In this document: positions 1 to 9,339 of the stretch, piece after piece
How positions within the stretch are numbered: the stretch's first letter is position 1
How the letters are laid out: each line of letters starts with the position of its first letter
DNA from: Acidobacteriota bacterium
GTDB taxonomy: Bacteria > Acidobacteriota > Terriglobia > Acidiferrales > UBA7541
Assembly: GCA_003224075.1 (NCBI GenBank)
Contig: QHYF01000086.1
Coordinates: forward strand, 1-35,817
Length of the DNA stretch: 35,817 nucleotides
Direction of reading: 5' to 3'
Position numbers and translations under genes: made by a program
The notes under the pieces: generated by a model
Databases searched by the model: none
Told to the model about the DNA's origin: nothing
The model's input: only the letters and a program-made list of their open reading frames with translations

Positions 1-614
1 GGCCATGCACAATCAATTCTGCTTCGCCGACGCCCTTGCGCGCAGTTTTCAGCAGGCCGCGCGGGCCGAAGGAAGGCTCAAGAACAAAGACGGCATCGCT
101 GCGCCTCGCCTCGCTTTCGAGGAGTTTGCGGGAAGACTCGCTGCCGATCTCTTCATCGGAGGTCCACAGAAAGACAACACGCTTGCGCCGGATAACGTTG
201 TTTTGTTGAAGCGCCTGCAATGCGAAAAGCGCCTGAACGATGCCGGCCTTCATGTCAAAGGTGCCCGGTCCGTAAGCCTTGCCTGCGGAAACGCGGAAGG
301 GCATCTTCCGCAACGTCCCGGTGGAATAGACGGTGTCGTAATGGCCTAAAACGAGGAGTTGACCCGCAGGACGTGATTTATTCTGCGAATAAGTGATGCG
401 GAGATGATCGCCACGATGCTTCTGAGTGATTCGTTCGACGCGCGCGCCTCGCTTCCGCCATTCTTCAGCGATGAGGCCACAGCAACGATCTGCGGCTGCC
501 TTTTCAAGACTGGGTGATTCGGCAATCACAAAGCGACGCAGAGTCGCGAGCATGTCTGGCAAACAAGGCTTGAGAAGGCGCAAGAATTCTTTTGGGAGGT
601 TGAATTCCGGCATG
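1..614 (-). CDS. M20 family metallopeptidase (carboxypeptidase G2-like), 3' end truncated by window edge
   Basis: Minus-strand open frame from ATG at 614 (MPEFNLPKEFLRLLKPCLPDMLATLRRF...) running off the window start; contains LGHYDTVYSTGTL and DMKAG metal-site motifs. Not in the ORF track because no stop lies in the window. Confidence 0.85.
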
Positions 615-756
615 GTGCGGACATGCTAGCAACGCGGCGAAAAAGCGGCAACCTTGCTTCGGCGCGGCAAAGACCGCCGTATTCGTTAAGATCCTGTGAG
701 CGTGGCTCGTGACATGCCGGGCCAGCGAGCGCATATCGCGGAGGCGGGGGTTCGCA

Positions 757-762
757 TATAAT
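757..762 (+). promoter_or_regulatory. Possible -10 element (TATAAT) upstream of fabZ
   Basis: Exact TATAAT about 65 bp upstream of the fabZ start; no good -35 seen. Confidence 0.35.
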
Positions 763-824
763 CAGAAGTTTGCCGGGGAAGTGCCAGGGGCCGCCGAAGG
801 GGTGTGCGGCAACGGAGAGCGCGA

Positions 825-1292
825 ATGATACTGGACGTTGTTGGAATACAGAAAATTCTGCCGCACCGCTATCCTTTCTTGATGGTGGACGCCATCCTCG
901 AAATGGAGCGTTTGAAACGCATTGTGGGCGTGAAGAACGTCTCGATCACCGAGCCGCACTTCCAGGGACACTTTCCGGGTCAGCCGATCATGCCGGGGGT
1001 GCTGATCATCGAGTCCATGGCGCAGACCGGCGGTTTGCTGCTTCTTCATGAAGTTCCGGACCGTGAAAAAAAGCTGCTCTACTTTGCGGCGGTGGATGGC
1101 GCGCGGTTCCGCCGGCCGGTAGTGCCCGGTGATCAACTGAAGGTGGAAATGAAGGTGCTTTCGTGGCGCGGGGACTTCTGCAAGCTCGAAGGAAAGGCCA
1201 CGGTGGACGGGCAATTGGCCGCGGAAGCGACATTGATGTGCAAGATGGTGGATCGCGATCCTGCGGCCAAGGCGGAAGAATCCGCCAAATGA
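825..1292 (+). CDS. fabZ: 3-hydroxyacyl-[acyl-carrier-protein] dehydratase FabZ
   Basis: ILPHRYPFLMVDAI and GHFPGQPIMPGVLIIESMAQ motifs; likely start MILDVVGIQ at 825 inside the 804-1292 ORF. Confidence 0.95.
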   Translation: MILDVVGIQKILPHRYPFLMVDAILEMERLKRIVGVKNVSITEPHFQGHFPGQPIMPGVLIIESMAQTGGLLLLHEVPDREKKLLYFAAVDGARFRRPVVPGDQLKVEMKVLSWRGDFCKLEGKATVDGQLAAEATLMCKMVDRDPAAKAEESAK

Positions 1293-2074
1293 CGATGCGC
1301 GAAATTCATCCGCAGGCCGTGGTGGCGGCGAGCGCGAAGCTTGGCGAGGGGGTGAAGATCGACGCGTATGCGGTGGTTGGCGAGGACGTGGAGCTGGGAG
1401 ACGGCTGCATTCTGCATCCGCACGCCGTGGTGCAAGGGCCTTCGAAGTTTGGCAAGAACAATGCGTTCTATGCGTTCAGCGCGATCGGCGGCGACCCGCA
1501 AGATTACACTTTTCGAGGCGAACGCGCCGAGCTCGTAGCTGGCGACGGCAACATTTTCCGCGAATACGTAACCGTCAGCCGAGGCACGCAAAAAGGCGGC
1601 GGCAAAACGTCCTTGGGCGACGGCAATTTTTTTTTGGCGTATTCTCACATCGGGCACGATTGTCAGGTGGGCAGCCAAGCGCTGTTTGTTAACGGGGCGA
1701 CGCTCGCGGGACACGTCACCGTGGATGATTTTGCGACCGTAGGCGCGTTTTCGCCGGTGCACCAGTTCTGCCGGATCGGCCGCTACGCTTACATCGGCGC
1801 CAGCACGGTGATAACGCAGGATGTGCCGCCGTTTTCAAGAGTAGTGACCGAGCGCGAGACCAAGAGCTTCGGGATCAACACGATTGGCCTGGAGCGCAAA
1901 GGGTTTTCACCGGAGCGTTTGCAAAAACTCAAGCGCGCCTATCGTCTGCTTTTGCGTTCGAAACTGAATACTTCGCAGGCGCTGGCCGAAATGAGGAAAA
2001 AGCTGGGCGATTCCGCGGATGTGCAGGAACTGATCAGATTCATCGAAAGCGCCGAACGCGGCATTGTGAAGTAA
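1289..2074 (+). CDS. lpxA: Acyl-ACP--UDP-N-acetylglucosamine O-acyltransferase LpxA
   Basis: Hexapeptide-repeat protein: IHPQAVVAASAKLGEGVKIDAYAVVGEDVELGDGC..., GINTIGLERKGFS; ATG overlaps fabZ stop by 4 nt. Confidence 0.95.
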   Translation: MTMREIHPQAVVAASAKLGEGVKIDAYAVVGEDVELGDGCILHPHAVVQGPSKFGKNNAFYAFSAIGGDPQDYTFRGERAELVAGDGNIFREYVTVSRGTQKGGGKTSLGDGNFFLAYSHIGHDCQVGSQALFVNGATLAGHVTVDDFATVGAFSPVHQFCRIGRYAYIGASTVITQDVPPFSRVVTERETKSFGINTIGLERKGFSPERLQKLKRAYRLLLRSKLNTSQALAEMRKKLGDSADVQELIRFIESAERGIVK

Positions 2075-2094
2075 CGCGCCCGTCAACTGATTGC

Positions 2095-2973
2095 ATGCCC
2101 GAAGCAAACACCAACACGACAGGCTGGGGACTCATCGCGGGGAACGGGCGGTTTCCGTTTCTGGTCCTGGAAGGAGCGCGCAGTCAGGGGATCGAGATGG
2201 CGGTCATCGCCCTGAAGGAAGAGGCGTCGCCGGAGCTGGAGAAAATTGCCAAGCGCCTGCATTGGGTGAGCCTTGGAGAATTAAGCAAAACCATCGACCT
2301 GATGCACCAGGAAAGCGTGACGCAGGCGGTGATGGCCGGACAGGTGAAACACAACAAGATCTTCAGTTCCATTCGTCCAGACTGGAAACTGGCGAAGCTA
2401 CTGTTTTCCCTGCCGTGCAGAAATACGGACGCGCTCATTGGCGCCGTGGCCAGAGTGCTGGAAGAAGAGGGCATCCGCCTTGTGGATTCGACGCTGTTCC
2501 TCAAGCCACTGATCCCGGAACCAGGTGTGCTCACGCGGCGCGGGCCGAACGAGCACGAAGCGGAAGACATCGCGTATGGTCTCGGAGTGGCCAGGCACAT
2601 CGCAGGAATGGACGTGGGGCAAACCGTGGTGATAGCGGAGCGCGCGTGCGTGGCGGTGGAAGCGATGGAAGGCACCGATGAAACCATTGCACGCGCCGCG
2701 CGAATCGCGGGCGGCAAGCGGCTCGTGGTCGTGAAAGTTAGCAAGCCTGGGCAGGATATGCGATTTGATGTACCCGTGGTTGGCCTGCCCACCATCGAAC
2801 AAATGAGGGGTGCGGGCGCGACCGCTCTGGCGGTGGATGCCGGGCGGACGCTGCTTTTTGAGCGCGCAAAACTGATCGAGCTCGCGGATGGGGCGGGAAT
2901 CGCGATCCAAGCGTTTCCTCCGGCCGCGGTGTCGGAACCAAGCCAGGCTCCCAGGGGAATAAACAAAGAATGA
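2095..2973 (+). CDS. lpxI: UDP-2,3-diacylglucosamine pyrophosphatase LpxI
   Basis: LpxI (DUF1009) features: GLIAGNGRFPFLVLEGAR, VMAGQVKHNKIF, KPGQDMRFDVPVVG; adjacent to lpxA. Confidence 0.9.
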   Translation: MPEANTNTTGWGLIAGNGRFPFLVLEGARSQGIEMAVIALKEEASPELEKIAKRLHWVSLGELSKTIDLMHQESVTQAVMAGQVKHNKIFSSIRPDWKLAKLLFSLPCRNTDALIGAVARVLEEEGIRLVDSTLFLKPLIPEPGVLTRRGPNEHEAEDIAYGLGVARHIAGMDVGQTVVIAERACVAVEAMEGTDETIARAARIAGGKRLVVVKVSKPGQDMRFDVPVVGLPTIEQMRGAGATALAVDAGRTLLFERAKLIELADGAGIAIQAFPPAAVSEPSQAPRGINKE

Positions 2974-4025
2974 ACGCGGCGACAGAGCAATCGAAACGGA
3001 TTCGTGTCGCCGTTGTTGGTGCGGGCGAATTCGGGCGCAACCACGCGCGGGTGTACCGCGAACTCGAGTGCGCGGAGCTTGTCGGCGTCTTCGACCAGAA
3101 CCCGGAACGCGCCGCGGCAGTCGCAGCAGAATTTCAGACACAAACTTTGCAGAGGCTCGAGGAATTGCGCGGCCGCGCGGACGCCGCGAGCGTCGCGGTT
3201 CCGACCGTTGCCCACGCCGAAGTTGGCTGCCGGCTGATGGAAATGGGACTCGACGTTCTCGTCGAGAAACCCATGGCCGTGAGTCTCGCGGAAGCCGATG
3301 CGCTGCTCCACGCTGCGAAAAAGAACGCGCGAATTCTGCAAGCGGGGCACGTGGAACGTTTCAATCCTGCGGTGATTGCGGTCGAGCCGATCTTGAACCG
3401 CCCGCTGTTTTTTGAAGTACATCGACTAGGCGTCTTCACGCCGCGCAGCCTCGATGTGGACGTAATCTACGATTTGATGATCCACGACCTGGATATTTTG
3501 CTGGCGCTGGTCCACGAGCCGGTGACGGAAGTAAAAGCGGTGGGAATCCCCGTCCTGACAGACAAAGTGGACATCGCTCACGCGCGTCTGGAATTTGCGG
3601 GCGGAGCGGTGGCCAATATCACCGCGAGCCGAGTCTCGACCGAGCGGGTGCGCAAGATGCGCTTTTTCCAGCAGCACGAGTACATTTCGCTCGACTATGC
3701 GCGCCGCGACGCCCTCCGCATCGGCGTGAAGAAACCGGGCCCGCAACCGGAATTTGGGTTCGAGAAGCTAAATGCTCCTGCGGTCGAGCCCTTGCATGCG
3801 GAACTCGAAGCGTTCGTCGATGCCGTCCGCACGCGTAAAGAGCCAAAGACAAACGGGGCCGCCGGGCGCGCGGCGCTGGAGCTGGCAGGCCGCGTGATGG
3901 CAAGCATCCAGGAACACGCGGCGCGCGTCAATGTAATTGGGGATCGCAGAGCGATCGGCGTGTTGGGTGACCGCAAGGTGGCCGACGCAGGGGCGTTCGC
4001 GACACAAGCGAAAACGATAAAATGA
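2970..4025 (+). CDS. Gfo/Idh/MocA family oxidoreductase (possibly GnnA-like, see findings)
   Basis: N-terminal Rossmann motif VAVVGAGEFGRNHARVY, and GLDVLVEKPMAVSLAEAD; ATGA overlap with lpxI. Confidence 0.85.
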   Translation: MNAATEQSKRIRVAVVGAGEFGRNHARVYRELECAELVGVFDQNPERAAAVAAEFQTQTLQRLEELRGRADAASVAVPTVAHAEVGCRLMEMGLDVLVEKPMAVSLAEADALLHAAKKNARILQAGHVERFNPAVIAVEPILNRPLFFEVHRLGVFTPRSLDVDVIYDLMIHDLDILLALVHEPVTEVKAVGIPVLTDKVDIAHARLEFAGGAVANITASRVSTERVRKMRFFQQHEYISLDYARRDALRIGVKKPGPQPEFGFEKLNAPAVEPLHAELEAFVDAVRTRKEPKTNGAAGRAALELAGRVMASIQEHAARVNVIGDRRAIGVLGDRKVADAGAFATQAKTIK

Positions 4026-5389
4026 TCTCCCGGATCCTGGTTCCGATTGACGCACGTCCGCCCGCCGCCGCGGAAGCCGCGACGCAGCGCCGCCGTCCTA
4101 CCACCCTGGATCAGCGCACGCTGGTCCCGGCGATGCTCCCCATCGTGCAGTTAAACGGGCATTCGACGATTCCCACAAATCTACCACTCGAATCGATTGC
4201 CGCGCGCGTGGTCGTACCCCGCGACATAAACCGCGAAGCTTATGGTGTTACGGAAGACCTCTCGACACCTTTGCAACCGACGGATATGGACGCGCGCATC
4301 GCCGTGCCGCAGGGCGCAGCGCCGCTCGAAACAAGCCCGTACCCGCTGCATGTGCCTCAGGATCTCGTGGACCCGGATATTTTTATTACCGGGGAAGTTC
4401 ACCTGATTGCTCCCCAACAAGGAGAAGAAAAGGCCAAGTGGCAAGTCATCACGCGGTTCTCGTCTTTTGCGTTCCACGTTCTACTTTTTGCCGCGCTCAT
4501 GCTGCAGTCAAGGCTGTTTCCTCCGCACGAACCGACACAGGAAGAGATCGAACTCGCGCGCAAGCAGTTGACGTTGTTGCTTCCGCCCGGAAAATTCGAA
4601 TCACTCAAGCCCTTGACGCAGCCCGTTCAGCCCGCCCCCAAAGTCCACGTCGATCCGCGGGTGCTGCGGGAAGTTGCGCCTCCCATTGAACCGACGCCGG
4701 CGCCGCAACCGGAACGCCCCGTGAAAGAGCTGCCGAGCGCGCCAGTACCCAAGTTGAACGCGGTGCAACCTGAGCCTCAGCCGACCGCGCCAACACCAAA
4801 GACGGATTCTCCGAAGCCTGCGCTGAGACTCGAAGCGCCGGATACACCACAGCCACAGCGCGGTTTGATCCTGCCGAAGAGTTCGCCCAACCGTTCGATT
4901 CAAGACACCATTCGTGAAGCAGCGAGGAACCCGAATACAGGCGGCCGCGCGGGCGCGGTGATTGGTCCGATGCCACGCACGGGCGGAGCGCTCGGCGGGG
5001 GCGCCGGCGGATCGCAGGGCGCTGCGGGCACCTATGGCAATGGTTACGAAATTCTGACGCCCACGGAGGGCGTCGATTTCAGCGATTACATGGCGCGGGT
5101 GATCGCGGCCGTGCGGCGGAATTGGTACGCGGTGATGCCCGAATCGGCGATGCTCGGCGACCGGGGCAGAGTGGCGTTGCAATTTCGCATCATGAAGGAC
5201 GGCAATGTGCCGGCCGGGGAACCGGTGCGGCTCATAGGCTCCGGGAAAGAGCCGCTCGACCGCGCCGCGGTGTCCGCCATTCGCTCGTCCAACCCGTTCG
5301 AGTCCCTGCCGCAGGCCTTCAGCGGTCCCTATATCGAGCTGCGGTTTTATTTCCTGTACAATTTGCCGATCGAAGCGGCTTATCAGTGA
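4022..5389 (+). CDS. TonB-family energy transducer-like protein with long N-terminal extension
   Basis: Single hydrophobic segment (FSSFAFHVLLFAALML) followed by a Pro-rich linker and a C-terminal TonB-like domain (VIAAVRRNWYAVMPESAMLGDRGRVALQFRIMKDG); ATGA overlap with previous gene. Confidence 0.75.
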   Translation: MISRILVPIDARPPAAAEAATQRRRPTTLDQRTLVPAMLPIVQLNGHSTIPTNLPLESIAARVVVPRDINREAYGVTEDLSTPLQPTDMDARIAVPQGAAPLETSPYPLHVPQDLVDPDIFITGEVHLIAPQQGEEKAKWQVITRFSSFAFHVLLFAALMLQSRLFPPHEPTQEEIELARKQLTLLLPPGKFESLKPLTQPVQPAPKVHVDPRVLREVAPPIEPTPAPQPERPVKELPSAPVPKLNAVQPEPQPTAPTPKTDSPKPALRLEAPDTPQPQRGLILPKSSPNRSIQDTIREAARNPNTGGRAGAVIGPMPRTGGALGGGAGGSQGAAGTYGNGYEILTPTEGVDFSDYMARVIAAVRRNWYAVMPESAMLGDRGRVALQFRIMKDGNVPAGEPVRLIGSGKEPLDRAAVSAIRSSNPFESLPQAFSGPYIELRFYFLYNLPIEAAYQ

Positions 5390-5484
5390 AACTCACGCGC
5401 CAACAGGTTCTCGGCAGTCTCCTCCTCGCTCTTTTCGTGCTCATTTTCATTCTCGTTCGAGCGCGGCATCTCCTCGTTCGATGA
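5386..5484 (+). CDS. Candidate 32-aa single-TM microprotein (VKLTRQQVLGSLLLALFVLIFILVRARHLLVR)
   Basis: GTG start overlaps the upstream stop (GTGA), and its TGA stop overlaps the miaA ATG (ATGA). Only present in the ORF track as the tail of a spurious 120-aa ORF. Confidence 0.55.
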   Translation: MKLTRQQVLGSLLLALFVLIFILVRARHLLVR

Positions 5485-6458
5485 GCGGAAAAAACGCCCT
5501 TCTGCCTCTCGTGGCCATCGTTGGTCCAACGGCATCGGGCAAGTCCGCGCTCGGCGTATGGCTGGCCGAGCGGCTCGGCGGGGAAGTGGTGGCCTGCGAT
5601 TCCACGCAGCTCTATCGCGGGTTTGACGTAGGTACGGCAAAACCCAACGCATCCGAACGCCGCGGCATTCCGCATCACTTGATCGACGTTCTCGATCCGA
5701 AAGACGAAGCAACTGCAGGTGGCTATCGCCAATTGGCATTGGCCGCACTGCAAGACTTGCGACACCGGAAACGCCTGCCGATCTTGACTGTCGGGACGGG
5801 ATTGTACTTGCGCGTGCTGCTGGAAGGCCTCGCGGACGTTCCGCTGCGCTCGGAAGAACTCCGTGGGCGGCTGCGGGCGAGCGCTGAAGAACACGCGCCC
5901 GGCCATCTGCATCGTGTTCTGGAGAGACTCGACCCGGAAGCGGCCCAAAAAATCGCACCGGCGGACGAACAGAAGCTCATTCGCGCCATTGAGGTTTGCA
6001 TACTGACACGCAAGCCAATTTCCGAAGCGCATCTGGCGGGCCGCACGCCGCTGGAAGACTGGCGCGCGCTGAAAGTTGGATTGATGCCCGCGCGCGAGAA
6101 GCTCTACGAACGCATCCACGCCAGAATGGACACCATGCTGGAGCGGGGCTGGTTGCGCGAAGTGCAGGCGTTGCTCGAAAGTGGCCTGAGCGAAAATGCG
6201 AAACCCTTCGATTTTATCGGCTATCGCGAGTTGCGTGCTGTATTGCACGGAAAGATTTCGCTCCAAGAAGCGCGTGGAGCGATTCAGCAGGCCACGCGGC
6301 GCTATGCCAAACGCCAGCTCACCTGGTTTCGCAAAGAGCCGGGCGTGCATTGGTTCTCAGGTTTTGGTGATAATGCTGGCGTGCAAGGTGGCGTTCTCGC
6401 GTGGCTTCAGTCGCAAGGTTTGGAAGCGGGTCGCGGGGCTGCAGAGAGAGGCGTATAA
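5481..6458 (+). CDS. miaA: tRNA dimethylallyltransferase MiaA
   Basis: P-loop VGPTASGKSALGVWLA, DSTQLYRGFDVGTAKP, GTGLYLRVLLEGL, DFIGYREL. Confidence 0.95.
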   Translation: MSGKNALLPLVAIVGPTASGKSALGVWLAERLGGEVVACDSTQLYRGFDVGTAKPNASERRGIPHHLIDVLDPKDEATAGGYRQLALAALQDLRHRKRLPILTVGTGLYLRVLLEGLADVPLRSEELRGRLRASAEEHAPGHLHRVLERLDPEAAQKIAPADEQKLIRAIEVCILTRKPISEAHLAGRTPLEDWRALKVGLMPAREKLYERIHARMDTMLERGWLREVQALLESGLSENAKPFDFIGYRELRAVLHGKISLQEARGAIQQATRRYAKRQLTWFRKEPGVHWFSGFGDNAGVQGGVLAWLQSQGLEAGRGAAERGV

Positions 6459-7916
6459 TTGCTTTCAGGGGTGAGTCCTGTCAGGAATGCTTCCAATCCG
6501 CAAGATGACTCCCGGCCGATCTCCGTGAAGAAAACCCAACACCAAGTCTCGACAACAGAGCGCGCGTTGCTCGTAGGCGTGGGATGGAAGCGTGCGCCTC
6601 GTTTCCCCGGGATGCCCGCAGGCGAGCAGGGCCGTGAATCGCTTTCGGAGCTGATTGAACTAGCCCGGAGCGCGGGCGCGGAGATCGCCGGAACGGTTTT
6701 CCAATTGCGCGACACCGCCGATCCGGCGACGCTCGTGGGCCGCGGTAAACTCGATGAGATCCGCGCGGAAGCTACCGCACACAAAGCGCCGCTCATCATC
6801 TTCGACAGTAACCTCTCCCCCATGCAGCAGCGAAACATCGAAGAAGCCACAGAACGCCGCGTGATCGATCGGACGCAGCTCATTCTGGACATTTTCGCCC
6901 GGCATGCGCGCAGCCGTGAGGGCCAGTTGCAGGTCGAATTGGCGCAATTGAATTACATGCTGCCACGGCTGACCGGAAAAGGAACCGCGATGTCCCGCCT
7001 TGGCGGCAAGAGCGGCGGTGGCGGCGCAGGTGGGGCGGGCGGCGGTGCAGGACGCATCGGCGTGCGCGGCCCCGGTGAAAAGAAACTCGAAACGGACCGT
7101 CGGCGGATCCGCGAGCGTGTACGCAAGATTCAGTCCAGCATTGAAGATGTGCGTAAACAGCGCGCACTGCGGCGAGAGGCGCGCAATACAGTCCCTTTGG
7201 GGACCATTGCGTTGGTTGGCTACACCAACGCGGGGAAGTCCACATTGTTCAATGCGCTCAGCCGTGCCGAAGTCCTGGTTTCCCCAAAAATGTTCGCGAC
7301 GCTCGATCCCACCATCCGCGCCTTGCGCCTCCCCTCGAACCGCCGCGTCCTGCTTTCCGACACCGTCGGATTCATCCGTGATCTGCCAAAAGGATTGCTG
7401 ACGGCGTTTCGCGCCACTCTGGAAGAGGTACAGGAAGCAGCTTTGATTTTGCACGTGAGTGACGTCTCCAACCCGCATCACGACGAACTCGACGAGGAGG
7501 TCGAACAAATTCTGCGCGAGTTGGGCGTCGAGGGCCGCCCCAGGCTTCACGTGCTGAACAAAATCGACAGCCTCACTCCCGAGGAACGCAAAGCCCTCAT
7601 AAACAATGCGGGAAGAAGCGCGTGCGGGGAAGGCGTGCCGGTGCTCGTGTCCGCTCTCATGGGAGAAGGAATCGACGCTTTGTTGCGGCGCATGGACGCG
7701 GTGATGCCCACGGATCCTGTCGTAACGCTTTCCATTCGTTTGCCGATGGCGGAAGGGCGCACCCTGGCTTTGATCCATGCGCTCGGACGGGTCCTGCATT
7801 CGGAGGTCGACGATGCGCACATGCGGCTCGATGCGGAGGTCCCCGCGTCCATCGCCAAGCGCCTGCGGCTGACTGACTATGCTGTCGAGGAAACTTCTCG
7901 GCGCTCTTTGTCGTAA
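6459..7916 (+). CDS. hflX: GTPase HflX (start uncertain; may be GTG at 6525)
   Basis: LVGRGKLDEIRAE, GRIGVRGPGEKKLETDRRRIRERV, GYTNAGKSTLFNALS, DTVGFIRDLP. Confidence 0.93.
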   Translation: MLSGVSPVRNASNPQDDSRPISVKKTQHQVSTTERALLVGVGWKRAPRFPGMPAGEQGRESLSELIELARSAGAEIAGTVFQLRDTADPATLVGRGKLDEIRAEATAHKAPLIIFDSNLSPMQQRNIEEATERRVIDRTQLILDIFARHARSREGQLQVELAQLNYMLPRLTGKGTAMSRLGGKSGGGGAGGAGGGAGRIGVRGPGEKKLETDRRRIRERVRKIQSSIEDVRKQRALRREARNTVPLGTIALVGYTNAGKSTLFNALSRAEVLVSPKMFATLDPTIRALRLPSNRRVLLSDTVGFIRDLPKGLLTAFRATLEEVQEAALILHVSDVSNPHHDELDEEVEQILRELGVEGRPRLHVLNKIDSLTPEERKALINNAGRSACGEGVPVLVSALMGEGIDALLRRMDAVMPTDPVVTLSIRLPMAEGRTLALIHALGRVLHSEVDDAHMRLDAEVPASIAKRLRLTDYAVEETSRRSLS

Positions 7917-7990
7917 TTAGGTTAGGCGCGGCTCACCGAGTGATTCGGTTTGCCGGGGATCACTTTGCCGTCGCCAGGGATGAGGTTGCA

Positions 7991-8191
7991 ATGGCCGCTT
8001 TCTTTCTCTGGTGTATCCTTTTCATCTTGTGCTGGCCCGTCGCGCTGCTGGCGCTAGTGCTCTACCCCATCGTGTGGTTGCTCACGCTGCCGTTGAGGGT
8101 CTTGGGTATTGCGGTTCACGGGGTTCTTGGGCTTATCAGTGCGCTCTTTTTGCTCCCCGTAAGGCTCCTTCGCGGCCCGCGAGCAATCTGA
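7991..8191 (+). CDS. Small hydrophobic membrane protein, 66 aa
   Basis: ORF MAAFFLWCILFILCWPVALLALVLYPIVWLLTLPLRVLGIAVHGVLGLISALFLLPVRLLRGPRAI; almost entirely hydrophobic. Confidence 0.5.
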   Translation: MAAFFLWCILFILCWPVALLALVLYPIVWLLTLPLRVLGIAVHGVLGLISALFLLPVRLLRGPRAI

Positions 8192-8633
8192 GACGCAGGA
8201 TGCGGTCTTCAGGCGCGAACCCTGGGGGCGCACCGGAAAACCCCTGTTTTGACTCATTTGCGGTCCTTGCGGGCGCTACTTTTTCGCGAGCGCCCGTATC
8301 TCACTCCCTGTGGAAAACCTTGTGGAAACTGCGGATTCGCCGTTGAGATTGGCACGCGATTTTCTGCGGAGCCGCGCTACTATCCAAAAGATGTACCATT
8401 GTAAGTCATAGATAATAAGCATGTTGCTTGCGTTCTTGGGCCGCGAACCATGGGGATGCTGATCCGCCTTGCTAGAGGCGCATGCTCGCACATTTGCACA
8501 GCTTTGCAGCAACGGTTTTACGAAATGGTACCGCTACCTCCGTTGGAGGCGCTGAATGTCGCATGTGCCGGCGTTCCTCGCGCAGACGCGAATGCCGATG
8601 CATTAGGGCCTCTCCCCGTGGCACCCGGGCGTG

Positions 8634-8662
8634 TTGACGCATTCTGAGCCGAAGTCTATAGT
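8634..8662 (+). promoter_or_regulatory. Sigma70-type promoter for pgsA
   Basis: TTGACG (8634-8639), 17-nt spacer, TATAGT (8657-8662), 50 nt upstream of the pgsA start. Confidence 0.65.
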
Positions 8663-8712
8663 GAAACTGCGGTGGCTGAAGCCCCGTGGCGCCACCCCGT
8701 CGTCATGCGCCC

Positions 8713-9339
8713 ATGAATCTGCCTAACTCACTGACTCTGTTGCGGATTTTTTTTGTTCCCGTCCTCATCGTGATTCTGTTGACCCGTAGCCCCAACGTCC
8801 CGCTTTGGGGCGTCACCATGCATTTCGAGGTCTGGGGAGTGTTGATCCTGCTGCTGGCGGCGGCTACGGATTGGGCGGATGGTTACCTGGCGCGGAGGCG
8901 GATGCAAATCACCACGCTGGGCATTCTTCTTGACCCCATCGCGGACAAGCTGCTGATCTCGGCGGCATTCATAGCTCTCGTGGACATGCATCTTGTTAAA
9001 GCGTGGATGGTGGTGATCATCATCGGGCGTGAATTCACAGTCCTCGGGCTGCGGAACATCGCCTCGGCGGAAGGCTTCACGATCGCGGCTTCTACTCTTG
9101 GCAAGACCAAGATGGTGTTGCAGGTTTGCGCTGTAGCGGTCCTCATTGCCGGCGCAAGACATCCTTCTCTGAAGCCGCTCGCGCTCTTTCTGCTCTGGCT
9201 GGTGGTGATCAGCGCCCTGGTGTCTGCCGCGCAATATTTCCGGCGCTTCTGGAGCCACGTCGACGACAGCATCAAGCAGCGCCGACGCCTTCGGATGCTG
9301 GAAGCCCGCAAGAAGCCTCAGGATGCTGTCCCTCTCTGA
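8713..9339 (+). CDS. pgsA: CDP-diacylglycerol--glycerol-3-phosphate 3-phosphatidyltransferase
   Basis: MNLPNSLTLLRIFFVPVLI and the CDP-alcohol phosphotransferase motif ATDWADGYLARRRMQITTLGILLDPIADK. Confidence 0.92.
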   Translation: MNLPNSLTLLRIFFVPVLIVILLTRSPNVPLWGVTMHFEVWGVLILLLAAATDWADGYLARRRMQITTLGILLDPIADKLLISAAFIALVDMHLVKAWMVVIIIGREFTVLGLRNIASAEGFTIAASTLGKTKMVLQVCAVAVLIAGARHPSLKPLALFLLWLVVISALVSAAQYFRRFWSHVDDSIKQRRRLRMLEARKKPQDAVPL

